Shown here in pieces: positions 5,888-12,789 of a DNA stretch of 12,789 nt. Each line of letters starts with the position of its first letter. The stretch's first letter is position 1. The position numbers were made by a program, and so were the translations under genes. The stretch spans positions 1 to 12,789 of the forward strand of contig CAZDGV010000039.1 of the NCBI GenBank assembly GCA_964505195.1, read 5' to 3'. Source of the stretch: CAZDGV01 sp964505195 (lineage in GTDB: Bacteria; Bacteroidota; Bacteroidia; Chitinophagales; Chitinophagaceae). The notes below the pieces were generated by a model. That model saw only the letters and a list, made by a program, of their open reading frames with translations. It ran no database searches and had not been told where the DNA came from.

Positions 5888-8800
5888 ATGAAAAAACAAG
5901 TCAGATCAAAAAGCAGCGGAAGATTCCTGCTGATGCTCGTGCTGATGACGTTCGCAACGTCATGGGTGCAGGCACAGGTAAGAATCTCCGGTAAAGTTAC
6001 CGCTACCGGTAACGCTGCATTGTCGAACGTTTCGGTGGTGGTGCGCAACACCAATTTTGGTGCTTCTACCGATGCCGAAGGCAATTACACTATTCTTGCC
6101 GAGCTGAAGCCCGGTAAGTACACGGTAGATTTCTCTGGAGTGGGCTACAAAGCCGCTTCTGCAGCGCTCACCATTACCTCCGGCGAAAGCAGCTATACTG
6201 TGAACGCTGGCTTAACGGAAGATGCGCTTGGTTTGGATGAGGTTGTAGTAACCGGTACGCTGGGAAGAACATCCAAGCGTCAGCTCGGTAACTCTATTTC
6301 AACCATCAGCGCCAAGCAGTTGCAAAATACTGGTGCACAAAACCTCAGTGCCATGCTGAGTGGTAGGGTAATGGGTGCACAGGTAACGCAAAACTCCGGC
6401 GATCCTGCAGGTGGTATTTCCGTACGCTTGCGTGGGGTTGGTTCTATCTTCGGTTCTTCTGAACCACTTTACATTGTAGATGGAGTAATCGTTGACAACA
6501 GCTCTGCCAACGTAGTAAACCTGAATGCCGATGCGCAGGGTTCACGTATTCAGGCAGGTGCCAACCGCTTGGTTGACATCAACCCTAACGATATTGAAAG
6601 AATAGAAGTCATCAACGGTGCAGCTGCTGCCGCTGTTTATGGTTCACGGGCATCCAATGGTGTGGTACAAATCTTCACCAAGAAGGGACGCTCTGGTAAA
6701 CCACGTGTATCATTTACTACCAGTGCGCAGCACAACAGCTTACGCAGAAGATGGGAGATGAATAACGAGCCGGTGCGTTTTGGTATTCCGGGTAATACAC
6801 GTTATTCTACGGTAGGCGATCGTCTAACCATGATTGCCAACCTACGTCCTAACCAAGCTGCAGTGCCCGGTACCGGTCCTGCTTCACTCGGTGGTCGCCT
6901 CGATCAGGAGAAATATGCAGTAACCCGCTTCGATTATCAGGATTTTATTTTCAACTCTTCTATGGGTACCGATAATCACCTTTCTGTTTCGGGTGGTAAC
7001 GATAAGAGTTCTTACTACTTCTCATCTTCCTACACAAAAAACGATGGGATCATCCGCAATACCGATTTCCAGCGTTATGGTTTCAAACTCAGAACCGACT
7101 TTACGTTGGCCAGCTGGGCAAAACTATCGGGCGGTACCTTGTATTCCAATTCGCGTTCCAAGGATCTGCCAAACGGAAACAACTTTTTCTCGCCTATCAG
7201 CACCATGACCATTACCGACAACGTATGGAACATTGCTGAGCGCGATGCTGCCGGCAGATTACAGCACGTAGAACTGCTGCGTGTGAATCCGCTCACGGTA
7301 ATTGAAACCTATGATATTCGTCAGGAAGTAAACAGAAATCTTTCTGATGTGAAGCTTACACTTACACCCATCAAGGGCTTAACGCTGGATCTGACCAATG
7401 GTTTTGATACCTATGCTCAATCAGGTAATACCATTCAGCCCCGTATGCCTTACGAATCACTCGTGGCTGCCGGCTTCTTCCCCGATGGTTATGTGAGCTA
7501 TGCCAACTTGAATTATTTTCAGTGGACAGGTGATTACATCGCTTCATACAAATACAGCGCAGGTAAAAACTTCCAGCTGAACACTACTGCAGGATATACT
7601 GTACAGTACATCAAAAATTCATTTACTGCACAGGAAGGTCGTGATCTGCTCCCCATCGTTCGTACGATTCGCGCAGCGCAAAACCTTTTCTCTTTGCCAC
7701 AGGAGAGCAGAAGCGAGCAATCGATTTGGGGATATTTCTTACAGCAAACCGTGAATTACAAAGACAAGCTGTATTTGACAATCGCTGGCCGTTACGACGG
7801 ATCCAGTGCTTTTGGTGCCGATGTGCGTAACATCTTCTATCCCAAAGCAAGTGTGAGTTATAATATCAGCGATGAAGATTTCTGGCAGAACAGCAAGATC
7901 TCTAAGTGGATGAACACCATGAAGCTGCGTGGTTCATACGGACGCGCAGGTAACCTTACCGGCATCGGTGCTTACGAGCGCTTCACCGTGTATCAGCCGG
8001 TTGTATACACTGGCGGTGGCTTTGCTCCTCAAAATCGCATCGGAAACCAAAATGTACGTCCTGAAATTAAAGAGGAAATTGAGGGGGGCGCCGACATTCA
8101 GTTCCTGAATGGTCGCTTAGGTTTGCAGTTTACTGCTTATCGTCAAAACATTACCGATCTGTTATTGCCGTTTAACCTTGCGCCTTCCTATGGTGCCGGT
8201 TCAATTCTCGATAACGTAGGTAAAATGACCAACCAGGGTGTGGAATTAATGCTTACTGCAACCCCTGTGAAGAAAAAAGATATGCGCTGGGATGCCTCTT
8301 TCCTGTTTAACAGAAACAAAAACAGAGTGACTGAGGTGTTCAGAAATGCAACCTTCCTTGGTTTCGATGCATCCGGTACACAAGGCGTACTTGTTGGCCA
8401 CCCGGTGGGTTCTTATTTTGTTAACTACTTTGCTCGCAACAACGATGGCAGTCTGCTGCTCCGCAACGTGAACGGCTTTTTGCTGCCTCAGGTAGAGCGC
8501 GGAAATCCCAATACCAATATTGCGCAGCGCGATGCCAATGGTCAGCCTACTGGCACACCATTGCGTAAAGTACTGGGTGATCCCAACCCTGATTTCACGC
8601 TCACTTTCTCCAACGAATTCCAGTATAAGAACTGGTCGCTTCGTATGCAGTGGGATGGGGTATATGGGTTTGAAGTGTACAACTGGGACTGGATTACGCG
8701 TAACAACGTAGGAACAGGACCCACTGCAGTGAAAGAGTTGCGTGGCGAATTGCCTCGCGGCTGGGTAGCTGCTATCGGTGGATTTATTGGTCCCCGTATT

Positions 8801-9052
8801 CAGGAAGAGCATGTGGAAGACGGATCTTTCACCAAACTGCGTGAACTGGCATTGACCTATCGTGTAAACAAATTAAAGTTTGCAGATAACATGACATTCT
8901 CGCTGATTGGTCGTAACCTGCTTTCAATTGATAAGTATCGCGGATTTGATCCTGAAATCAACTCTGCCGGTCAATCTTTCGTTCGCGGAACAGATTTCGG
9001 ATCATTCCCTATTCCACGCACCATTCAGTTTTCAGTGATTACAAACTTCTAA
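5888..9052 (+). CDS. SusC/RagA-family TonB-linked outer membrane transporter
   Basis: This outer-membrane beta-barrel of 1054 residues imports an oligomeric nutrient, powered by TonB, with a SusD partner as lid. The signal peptide is about residues 1-30 (SWVQAQ at its end). A carboxypeptidase-regulatory-like beta-sandwich follows at about 31-113, with no STN domain ahead of it. The TonB box candidate is LDEVVVTG at 116-123. The plug domain (about 124-265) contains the family signatures PLYIVDGVIVDN (193-204), NPNDIERIEVING (232-244) and VYGSRASNGVVQIFTKKG (250-267). The barrel ends in the terminal aromatic SVITNF. The ATG at 5888 is 28 nt after the regulator stop and the frame is intact. susD follows 10 nt after its stop. 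The absence of STN, ECF sigma and anti-sigma partners suggests control by the DeoR-type gene rather than trans-envelope signalling. The substrate is not identifiable from this sequence. Confidence 0.96.
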   Translation: MKKQVRSKSSGRFLLMLVLMTFATSWVQAQVRISGKVTATGNAALSNVSVVVRNTNFGASTDAEGNYTILAELKPGKYTVDFSGVGYKAASAALTITSGESSYTVNAGLTEDALGLDEVVVTGTLGRTSKRQLGNSISTISAKQLQNTGAQNLSAMLSGRVMGAQVTQNSGDPAGGISVRLRGVGSIFGSSEPLYIVDGVIVDNSSANVVNLNADAQGSRIQAGANRLVDINPNDIERIEVINGAAAAAVYGSRASNGVVQIFTKKGRSGKPRVSFTTSAQHNSLRRRWEMNNEPVRFGIPGNTRYSTVGDRLTMIANLRPNQAAVPGTGPASLGGRLDQEKYAVTRFDYQDFIFNSSMGTDNHLSVSGGNDKSSYYFSSSYTKNDGIIRNTDFQRYGFKLRTDFTLASWAKLSGGTLYSNSRSKDLPNGNNFFSPISTMTITDNVWNIAERDAAGRLQHVELLRVNPLTVIETYDIRQEVNRNLSDVKLTLTPIKGLTLDLTNGFDTYAQSGNTIQPRMPYESLVAAGFFPDGYVSYANLNYFQWTGDYIASYKYSAGKNFQLNTTAGYTVQYIKNSFTAQEGRDLLPIVRTIRAAQNLFSLPQESRSEQSIWGYFLQQTVNYKDKLYLTIAGRYDGSSAFGADVRNIFYPKASVSYNISDEDFWQNSKISKWMNTMKLRGSYGRAGNLTGIGAYERFTVYQPVVYTGGGFAPQNRIGNQNVRPEIKEEIEGGADIQFLNGRLGLQFTAYRQNITDLLLPFNLAPSYGAGSILDNVGKMTNQGVELMLTATPVKKKDMRWDASFLFNRNKNRVTEVFRNATFLGFDASGTQGVLVGHPVGSYFVNYFARNNDGSLLLRNVNGFLLPQVERGNPNTNIAQRDANGQPTGTPLRKVLGDPNPDFTLTFSNEFQYKNWSLRMQWDGVYGFEVYNWDWITRNNVGTGPTAVKELRGELPRGWVAAIGGFIGPRIQEEHVEDGSFTKLRELALTYRVNKLKFADNMTFSLIGRNLLSIDKYRGFDPEINSAGQSFVRGTDFGSFPIPRTIQFSVITNF

Positions 9053-9062
9053 ACGCATTGAC

Positions 9063-10352
9063 ATGAAAACCAAAATTCCCATTATCATATTCCTGATCAC
9101 GGTCGCATTAACCGGCTGCAAGCGGGAATATCTCAACCCCAACCAACCTACTGATGCTGAGGTATTCAGTTCGGTGGATGGACTTACCCGGGCCATTGTA
9201 GGTTTAAAACAGCGTTATGCTGTAAATACCCTTGCGCCCTCCGTGGTGTATCAAGCCATTTCTGCTAGCGCATTATCAACCCGCGAAGCGGTTGTATTAA
9301 ACGCAGGTAACGCTGATTTGGCACAGGTAGAAAACGGATTAAACAACCTTGCTCCCAACAATGGTGTGATCACCAGCTTATGGACAACCGCCAATGTAGT
9401 AAGCTCCGAAGCACAGAAAATCATCGATGGCTCACAAAATGTAACCGATGCGAATGTGAAAAACGGTATTCGTGTTTATGGTCACCTTTACAAAGCACTT
9501 GCATTGGGTACCCTTGCAAGTTTTTGGGAGCAAGTGCCCATTGCTACCGGTCCGAATGCAGCATTCGTTTCACGCACCCAGGCTTTGCAGGAAGCAGTGC
9601 GCTTGCTCGATGAAGCATCTACTTTGCTGGGCAGCACTACCTTGCCGGCTTCTTTCCTGAGTGCCGTGGGCAACGAAATCAGCTTGCCCAATACCTTGCG
9701 TGCACTTGCTGCCCGTTATTACAATATGCTGGGCAACAATGATCTGGCTATTGCGCGTGCTGCTGCCGTAAGCGCAACCGTTCGTTCGGAGTTTTTCTAT
9801 AACAACGTAAACCCGAATCCCGTGTTTCGTTCTTCGTTGGTGAACAACAACACCTATGGTGTGCGCGCTAACTTTGGACTAACCGGTGCATTGGCTCCCA
9901 ATGCTGCTGATCAGCGGATTGCTTTTTACCTTACACTAAACGCACAAAACGGTTCAGGTTTCTTCCGCGGCGATGCCACCCCAATTCCCATTTACACACC
10001 GGGTGAAATGCTGTTGATACAAGCCGAAGCACATGCCCGCCGTGATCAGCTAACACAAGCGGTAGCATTCCTGAATCAGGTGCTTACCAAAACGCCTGCT
10101 GCCGATTTGTACGGTGTGGGTGCTGGCTTAACTGCTTACAGCGGTGCATTAACGCGTAATGATTTGTTGCTTGAAATCTATCGCAACCGTTGCATCGAGC
10201 TTTATTTCAGCGGTATGAAGCTGGAAGACAGCCGTCGTTTCGGCCGCCCTGGACCAGGCGCGACCGGCTCTGAGCGTAGTCGCAACTTTTATCCTTATCC
10301 GCAGCAAGAGCGTGATGGCAACGCCAACACGCCTCCTGATCCTGCAGGATAA
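9063..10352 (+). CDS. SusD/RagB-family nutrient-binding outer membrane lipoprotein
   Basis: This surface lipoprotein captures nutrient and closes over the SusC barrel. The lipoprotein signal is clear: MKTKIPIIIFLITVALTGC with lipobox LTGC at 16-19, giving a lipidated Cys19 followed by KREYLNPNQPT. The body is helix-rich, as in the TPR-containing SusD fold. GEMLLIQAEAHAR at about 318-330 and the C-terminal block ending CIELYFSGMKLEDSRRFGRP match the conserved SusD C-terminal region. The tail RNFYPYPQQERDGN...PPDPAG is typical of a Bacteroidota subgroup. At 429 residues it is shorter than many SusD proteins, although both ends look complete. It starts 10 nt after susC, so the two are surely co-expressed. 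Strong intrinsic terminator-like sequence follows 24 nt after the stop. No glycoside hydrolase, lyase or surface glycan-binding protein is nearby, which leaves the ligand unknown. Confidence 0.94.
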   Translation: MKTKIPIIIFLITVALTGCKREYLNPNQPTDAEVFSSVDGLTRAIVGLKQRYAVNTLAPSVVYQAISASALSTREAVVLNAGNADLAQVENGLNNLAPNNGVITSLWTTANVVSSEAQKIIDGSQNVTDANVKNGIRVYGHLYKALALGTLASFWEQVPIATGPNAAFVSRTQALQEAVRLLDEASTLLGSTTLPASFLSAVGNEISLPNTLRALAARYYNMLGNNDLAIARAAAVSATVRSEFFYNNVNPNPVFRSSLVNNNTYGVRANFGLTGALAPNAADQRIAFYLTLNAQNGSGFFRGDATPIPIYTPGEMLLIQAEAHARRDQLTQAVAFLNQVLTKTPAADLYGVGAGLTAYSGALTRNDLLLEIYRNRCIELYFSGMKLEDSRRFGRPGPGATGSERSRNFYPYPQQERDGNANTPPDPAG

Positions 10353-10375
10353 TCAACTGAATAGTCAGCTAAATC

Positions 10376-10401
10376 AAAGCCCCGGCATGCCGGGGCTTTT
10401 T
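10376..10401 (+). terminator. Strong intrinsic terminator after susD
   Basis: A perfect 24-bp palindrome at 10376-10399 has arms built on AGCCCCGGC and GCCGGGGCT, closing on a CATG loop in RNA. It runs directly into a T5 tract (10397-10401). It ends the deoR-susC-susD run. On the other strand only three T follow, so it is at best a weak terminator for queG, which ends at 10431. Confidence 0.93.
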
Positions 10402-10430
10402 GTTTGCTTTTAAAAGCGAAAAATGTTCTA

Positions 10431-11381
10431 TCAGTCATTTGGCCTTTCTTCTGCTTGTGCAACAAAACGAAGATTACGCTGTATGCCTCTAAACTTACTG
10501 CGTTGCAGGGGAGAGTGTTTAAAAATACTTTTAAAAGCTTCTTCGCTCATCGATTGCCACGCGCCGGTGGAGAGCTCCAGTATTTCGGGCAGCGGCTGAA
10601 AACGTTTTTCTTTTGTTGCACTGCTAAAGCGGTTCCATGGACAAACATCCTGACAGGTATCGCAACCGAACATCCAGTTTTCAAATTTTCCTTTTACATT
10701 TTCAGGAATCAGCATTTCCTTTAACTCGATGGTATAATAGGAAATACATTTACTGCCATCTACTATTTTGTTGGGTAAAATGGCATTGGTTGGACAAGCA
10801 TCGATGCAGCGCGTACAAGTGCCGCAAAAATCTTTTGCAAAGGGAGTGTCGTATTCCAAAGCTAGATCTGTGATGAGCGTAGCAATAAAAAAGAATGAAC
10901 CGGAAGTTTTCGTAAGCAGATTTCCATTTTTTCCAACCCAACCCAAGCCACTTTTTAAAGCCCAGCTTCTTTCTAAAACGGGCGCACTGTCAACAAAACC
11001 TCTTCCATTCACCTCGCCGATCTCTTGCTGCATTTCAAAAAGAAGCTGTTGCAATTTTTCTCGAATCACCTGATGATAATCTTCTCCGTATGCGTATTTC
11101 GCAATTTGCGGTGCATCGCTTCTTTGCTGTTGTGCGGGAAAATAATTAAGCAAAACCGTAATCACCGATTTTGCGCCCGGCACGAGTTTCGAAGGGTCAA
11201 TGCGCAAATCGAAATGTTTTTCCATGTAGTGCATGCTTCCGTGCATGCCCTTTTGCAACCAGCTTTCCAGTCGGCGTGCATCATCACTGAGTAGCTCCGC
11301 TGCTGCGATGCCGCAATAGTCAAAACCCAGCTTTTGAGCGGTGGATTTAATAAATCGGGTATGTTTTGCTTGTAGGCTCAA
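10431..11381 (-). CDS. queG: Epoxyqueuosine reductase, TTG start
   Basis: QueG reduces epoxyqueuosine to queuosine in the anticodon of certain tRNAs, the last step of queuosine synthesis, using a cobalamin cofactor and two 4Fe-4S clusters. The catalytic acid motif VDSAPVLER is at 130-138 with Asp131. It is followed by GLGWVGKNGNLL (145-156). The ferredoxin-like cluster ligands are Cys186, 189, 192 and 196 (CGTCTRCIDACP). The second set includes Cys212, Cys240, Cys243 and Cys247 (CDTCQDVCPWN). At 316 residues it lacks the C-terminal HEAT-repeat part of the longer (about 380-residue) E. coli type, as is usual in many Bacteroidota. The frame opens at TTG (11381) just after an in-frame stop, and the next in-frame Met is residue 46, well inside the conserved fold. 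TTG is therefore the likely start. It lies 27 nt after the serine hydrolase gene, probably in one transcript. Confidence 0.95.
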   Translation of the reverse strand: MSLQAKHTRFIKSTAQKLGFDYCGIAAAELLSDDARRLESWLQKGMHGSMHYMEKHFDLRIDPSKLVPGAKSVITVLLNYFPAQQQRSDAPQIAKYAYGEDYHQVIREKLQQLLFEMQQEIGEVNGRGFVDSAPVLERSWALKSGLGWVGKNGNLLTKTSGSFFFIATLITDLALEYDTPFAKDFCGTCTRCIDACPTNAILPNKIVDGSKCISYYTIELKEMLIPENVKGKFENWMFGCDTCQDVCPWNRFSSATKEKRFQPLPEILELSTGAWQSMSEEAFKSIFKHSPLQRSKFRGIQRNLRFVAQAEERPND

Positions 11382-11408
11382 TGGTGATCAAAATAATTGC
11401 ATTATTGG

Positions 11409-12533
11409 TTAGCGGAGTTGCTTTACTGCTTCTGTAGTAAGCTGTACCAATTCCTCATGCAACTCTTTTCTTCCCTTGGTGCGCATATTCATGGTTAACA
11501 AAAAAGCACAGTAGTGGTTACTTGCATCTATCCAGGGAAAACTTCCAAAGAGTCCCGGACTTGCAAGCTGCATACTGCGCTTATCGGCTGCTATTCCATC
11601 TAACACCCATGCACCAAAGCCGTATTCCCATTCGCCCAGCTCTTCGGGGCGGTAGGCAATGAGACAATCTTTTCTGATTCTGTTTTTCATCATTTCATTG
11701 ATGGCTGCTTTGCTCAGGATACGTTTGTCTTTATACATCCCCTCATTGAGTAACATCGCCAGCAATTTCATGTAATCTTCCGGTGTACTCCAGGCGCCAC
11801 CTGCTGCGAGCGGTACAGCGGTTTTCCCGAAGTCGGTAGCCTTCATTTCAAGCGGCTCTGCAATTCTTTGCGCAAAAAGCGTTTCAAAATTTGCGCCACC
11901 TATTTTCTCTATTATGGCTGCCATGATTTGCATACCAGCATTGCCGTAATGAAAACTTAGCCCCGGTTCTCCTTCCATCGGTAGTCTTGCAATTTGCTCA
12001 ATCGATTCACTCATACTTTCGATGCTCTTCAAATCATCCAGTGTTTCTCTCAGTCCGCCTTGCTTAATGCCGGTAAGATGACTAAGGCAGTGCCATACCC
12101 TGATATGTCCCTTGCCGTACTTGCTCATGATGGGCAGGTATTTTCCAATGGTATCCTGCAATCGCAGTTTCCCTTCATCAACAAAAGTCATGGCAAGTAC
12201 TGCGGTGAGCCATTTGCTGCTGCTGGCAATGCGCAGGCGTGTGGTAGGTGTAAAATCGCTCAGTGCGGCTTCTGTAGATATGCCTTGCCGTACGGCAGCA
12301 ATTTTAGCAGCGATTTCTTGTCGCTTGTTTAGTTGATTCACGCTTTGGCTATATACAATCTCTCCGTTTTTGTAAACCAGCAGCACCGCTCTGCCGCCCA
12401 GCGGCTCTATGTTTTTTTGCATCCATGCGGTGAGTGGCTCAAAACTCGCTTGTGCATTAGCCAACTGAAAGATTAGCAGAAAAGCCAGTACAAACCTGCA
12501 TTTGAGGCAGAGGAGTTTCGAAAAACATGACAT
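11409..12533 (-). CDS. Secreted serine hydrolase of the beta-lactamase (PF00144, class C-like) family
   Basis: A 374-residue exported protein with a penicillin-binding/beta-lactamase fold. The signal peptide is about residues 1-27, ending in LANA before Gln28. The active-site SxxK is S104-S-S-K107 in RIASSSKWLT. The second conserved motif, usually YxN, is Y196-G-N198 in FHYGNAG. The third motif, KTG or HxG in relatives, reads S325-P-G327 in LASPGLFGSFPWID, so the basic or histidine residue is missing. Related proteins include esterases, D-aminopeptidases and carboxypeptidases, and most are not antibiotic-resistance enzymes. Length fits a single-domain member. It is first in a two-gene run with queG and divergent from clpB. 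A function in cell-wall or peptide metabolism is possible, but the sequence does not settle it; resistance to beta-lactams should not be assumed. Confidence 0.9.
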   Translation of the reverse strand: MSCFSKLLCLKCRFVLAFLLIFQLANAQASFEPLTAWMQKNIEPLGGRAVLLVYKNGEIVYSQSVNQLNKRQEIAAKIAAVRQGISTEAALSDFTPTTRLRIASSSKWLTAVLAMTFVDEGKLRLQDTIGKYLPIMSKYGKGHIRVWHCLSHLTGIKQGGLRETLDDLKSIESMSESIEQIARLPMEGEPGLSFHYGNAGMQIMAAIIEKIGGANFETLFAQRIAEPLEMKATDFGKTAVPLAAGGAWSTPEDYMKLLAMLLNEGMYKDKRILSKAAINEMMKNRIRKDCLIAYRPEELGEWEYGFGAWVLDGIAADKRSMQLASPGLFGSFPWIDASNHYCAFLLTMNMRTKGRKELHEELVQLTTEAVKQLR

Positions 12534-12667
12534 AGTTTCCTGAATTTTTGAATTGGATTATCGTTTGCGGCCTAGTGATATACAAGGTGAAATTAAGGCA
12601 TCGGTTGTTAAAAATAGATCAAAGCAAGCCAATCTGCCTGATTACACCTGTTTAAAACATAACGTAT
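12534..12667. promoter_or_regulatory. Divergent intergenic region between the serine hydrolase and clpB
   Basis: These 134 bp must hold the promoters of both genes. I see no CIRCE (TTAGCACTC-N9-GAGTGCTAA) heat-shock operator. TATCGTTTG at about 12562 is one base longer than the TAnnTTTG consensus, and no clear pair of elements stands out. Nothing else is supported. Confidence 0.3.
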
Positions 12668-12789
12668 ATGAACCTCGGAAATTTTACCATGAAGGCAACA
12701 GAAGCGGTGCAGCAGGCACAGCAGCTTGCTTTCAATGCAAAGCATACGAACATTGAAACAGAGCACCTGTTGCTGGCCTTGCTGGAACA
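12668..12789 (+). CDS. clpB: ClpB chaperone (protein disaggregase), N-terminal 40 codons only
   Basis: ClpB is an AAA+ ring that, with DnaK, pulls apart aggregated proteins in the cytosol. Only 40 codons are in view; the frame is open to the right edge. The visible part starts MNLGNFTMKATEAVQQAQQL and continues to ETEHLLLALLE, the first helices of the Clp repeat N-terminal domain. The MNxxNFTxKxxEAxxxAQ pattern with EHLLLALLE is characteristic of ClpB in Bacteroidota. ClpA and ClpC share the domain but begin differently (ClpC usually MMFGRFTERAQ). The ATG at 12668 gives the expected short N-terminal lead. No AAA+ module is visible, so ClpB rather than ClpC is judged only from these residues. 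Confidence 0.85.
   Translation, partial: MNLGNFTMKATEAVQQAQQLAFNAKHTNIETEHLLLALLE

Noticed and set aside
8246..8812. 188-codon open frame antisense to susC
   Set aside because: It lies wholly opposite well-conserved SusC codons and has no recognisable domain; it results from codon bias.
11409..12533. Reading the serine hydrolase as an antibiotic-resistance beta-lactamase
   Set aside because: The KTG motif is absent and the family is mostly esterases and peptidases.
12649..12659. TGTTTAAAACA palindrome upstream of clpB as an operator
   Set aside because: The 5-bp arms around one base are AT-rich and expected by chance; no match to CIRCE or another heat-shock operator.
12553..12756. 67-codon plus-strand open frame before and over clpB
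   Set aside because: It overlaps the recognised ClpB N-terminus in another frame and resembles no known protein.

Overview
The window looks like a stretch of ordinary chromosome from a member of the Bacteroidota, probably a Chitinophagaceae-like organism. The reasons are a SusC/SusD outer-membrane pair, short gene spacing with weak Shine-Dalgarno sequences, a deoxynucleoside kinase of the Bacteroidota type beside folK, and one TAnnTTTG-type promoter candidate. The genus-level guess is inference. Ten complete genes are seen, plus two genes cut by the window edges. I saw no RNA gene, CRISPR array, insertion sequence, integrase, attachment site or origin. No gene-free gap is longer than about 140 bases.

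Layout. (1) 1-2033, minus strand: an operon-like run, in transcription order folK (HPPK, folate synthesis), a deoxynucleoside kinase, and an MFS exporter that runs off the left edge. (2) 2111-3786, plus strand: an ABC-2 type permease with no ATPase beside it, then 8 nt later a membrane-anchored SRPBCC (START-like) protein. (3) 3770-4975, minus strand: anmK, a cell-wall recycling kinase. It meets the SRPBCC gene tail to tail with a 17-nt overlap and is divergent from the next block. (4) 5113-10352, plus strand: a DeoR-family regulator, a SusC-like TonB-dependent transporter and a SusD-like lipoprotein, closed by a strong palindromic terminator at about 10376-10401. (5) 10431-12533, minus strand: a secreted beta-lactamase-fold serine hydrolase followed by queG (epoxyqueuosine reductase, TTG start). 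(6) 12668-12789, plus strand: the first 40 codons of clpB.

How the genes may work together. The most suggestive block is anmK, the DeoR-type regulator and SusCD. A sugar-phosphate-type regulator lies directly between a gene for phosphorylating anhydro-MurNAc and a TonB-dependent nutrient uptake pair, so a role in capture of peptidoglycan or amino-sugar fragments is a testable guess. No glycosidase, MurQ, ECF sigma factor or anti-sigma gene is visible to support it. The rest is housekeeping: folate, nucleotide salvage, tRNA queuosine and chaperone functions. I did not find convincing evidence of a new defence, mobile or RNA-based system. The findings are mostly variant motifs, unusual gene pairings and small intergenic repeats.
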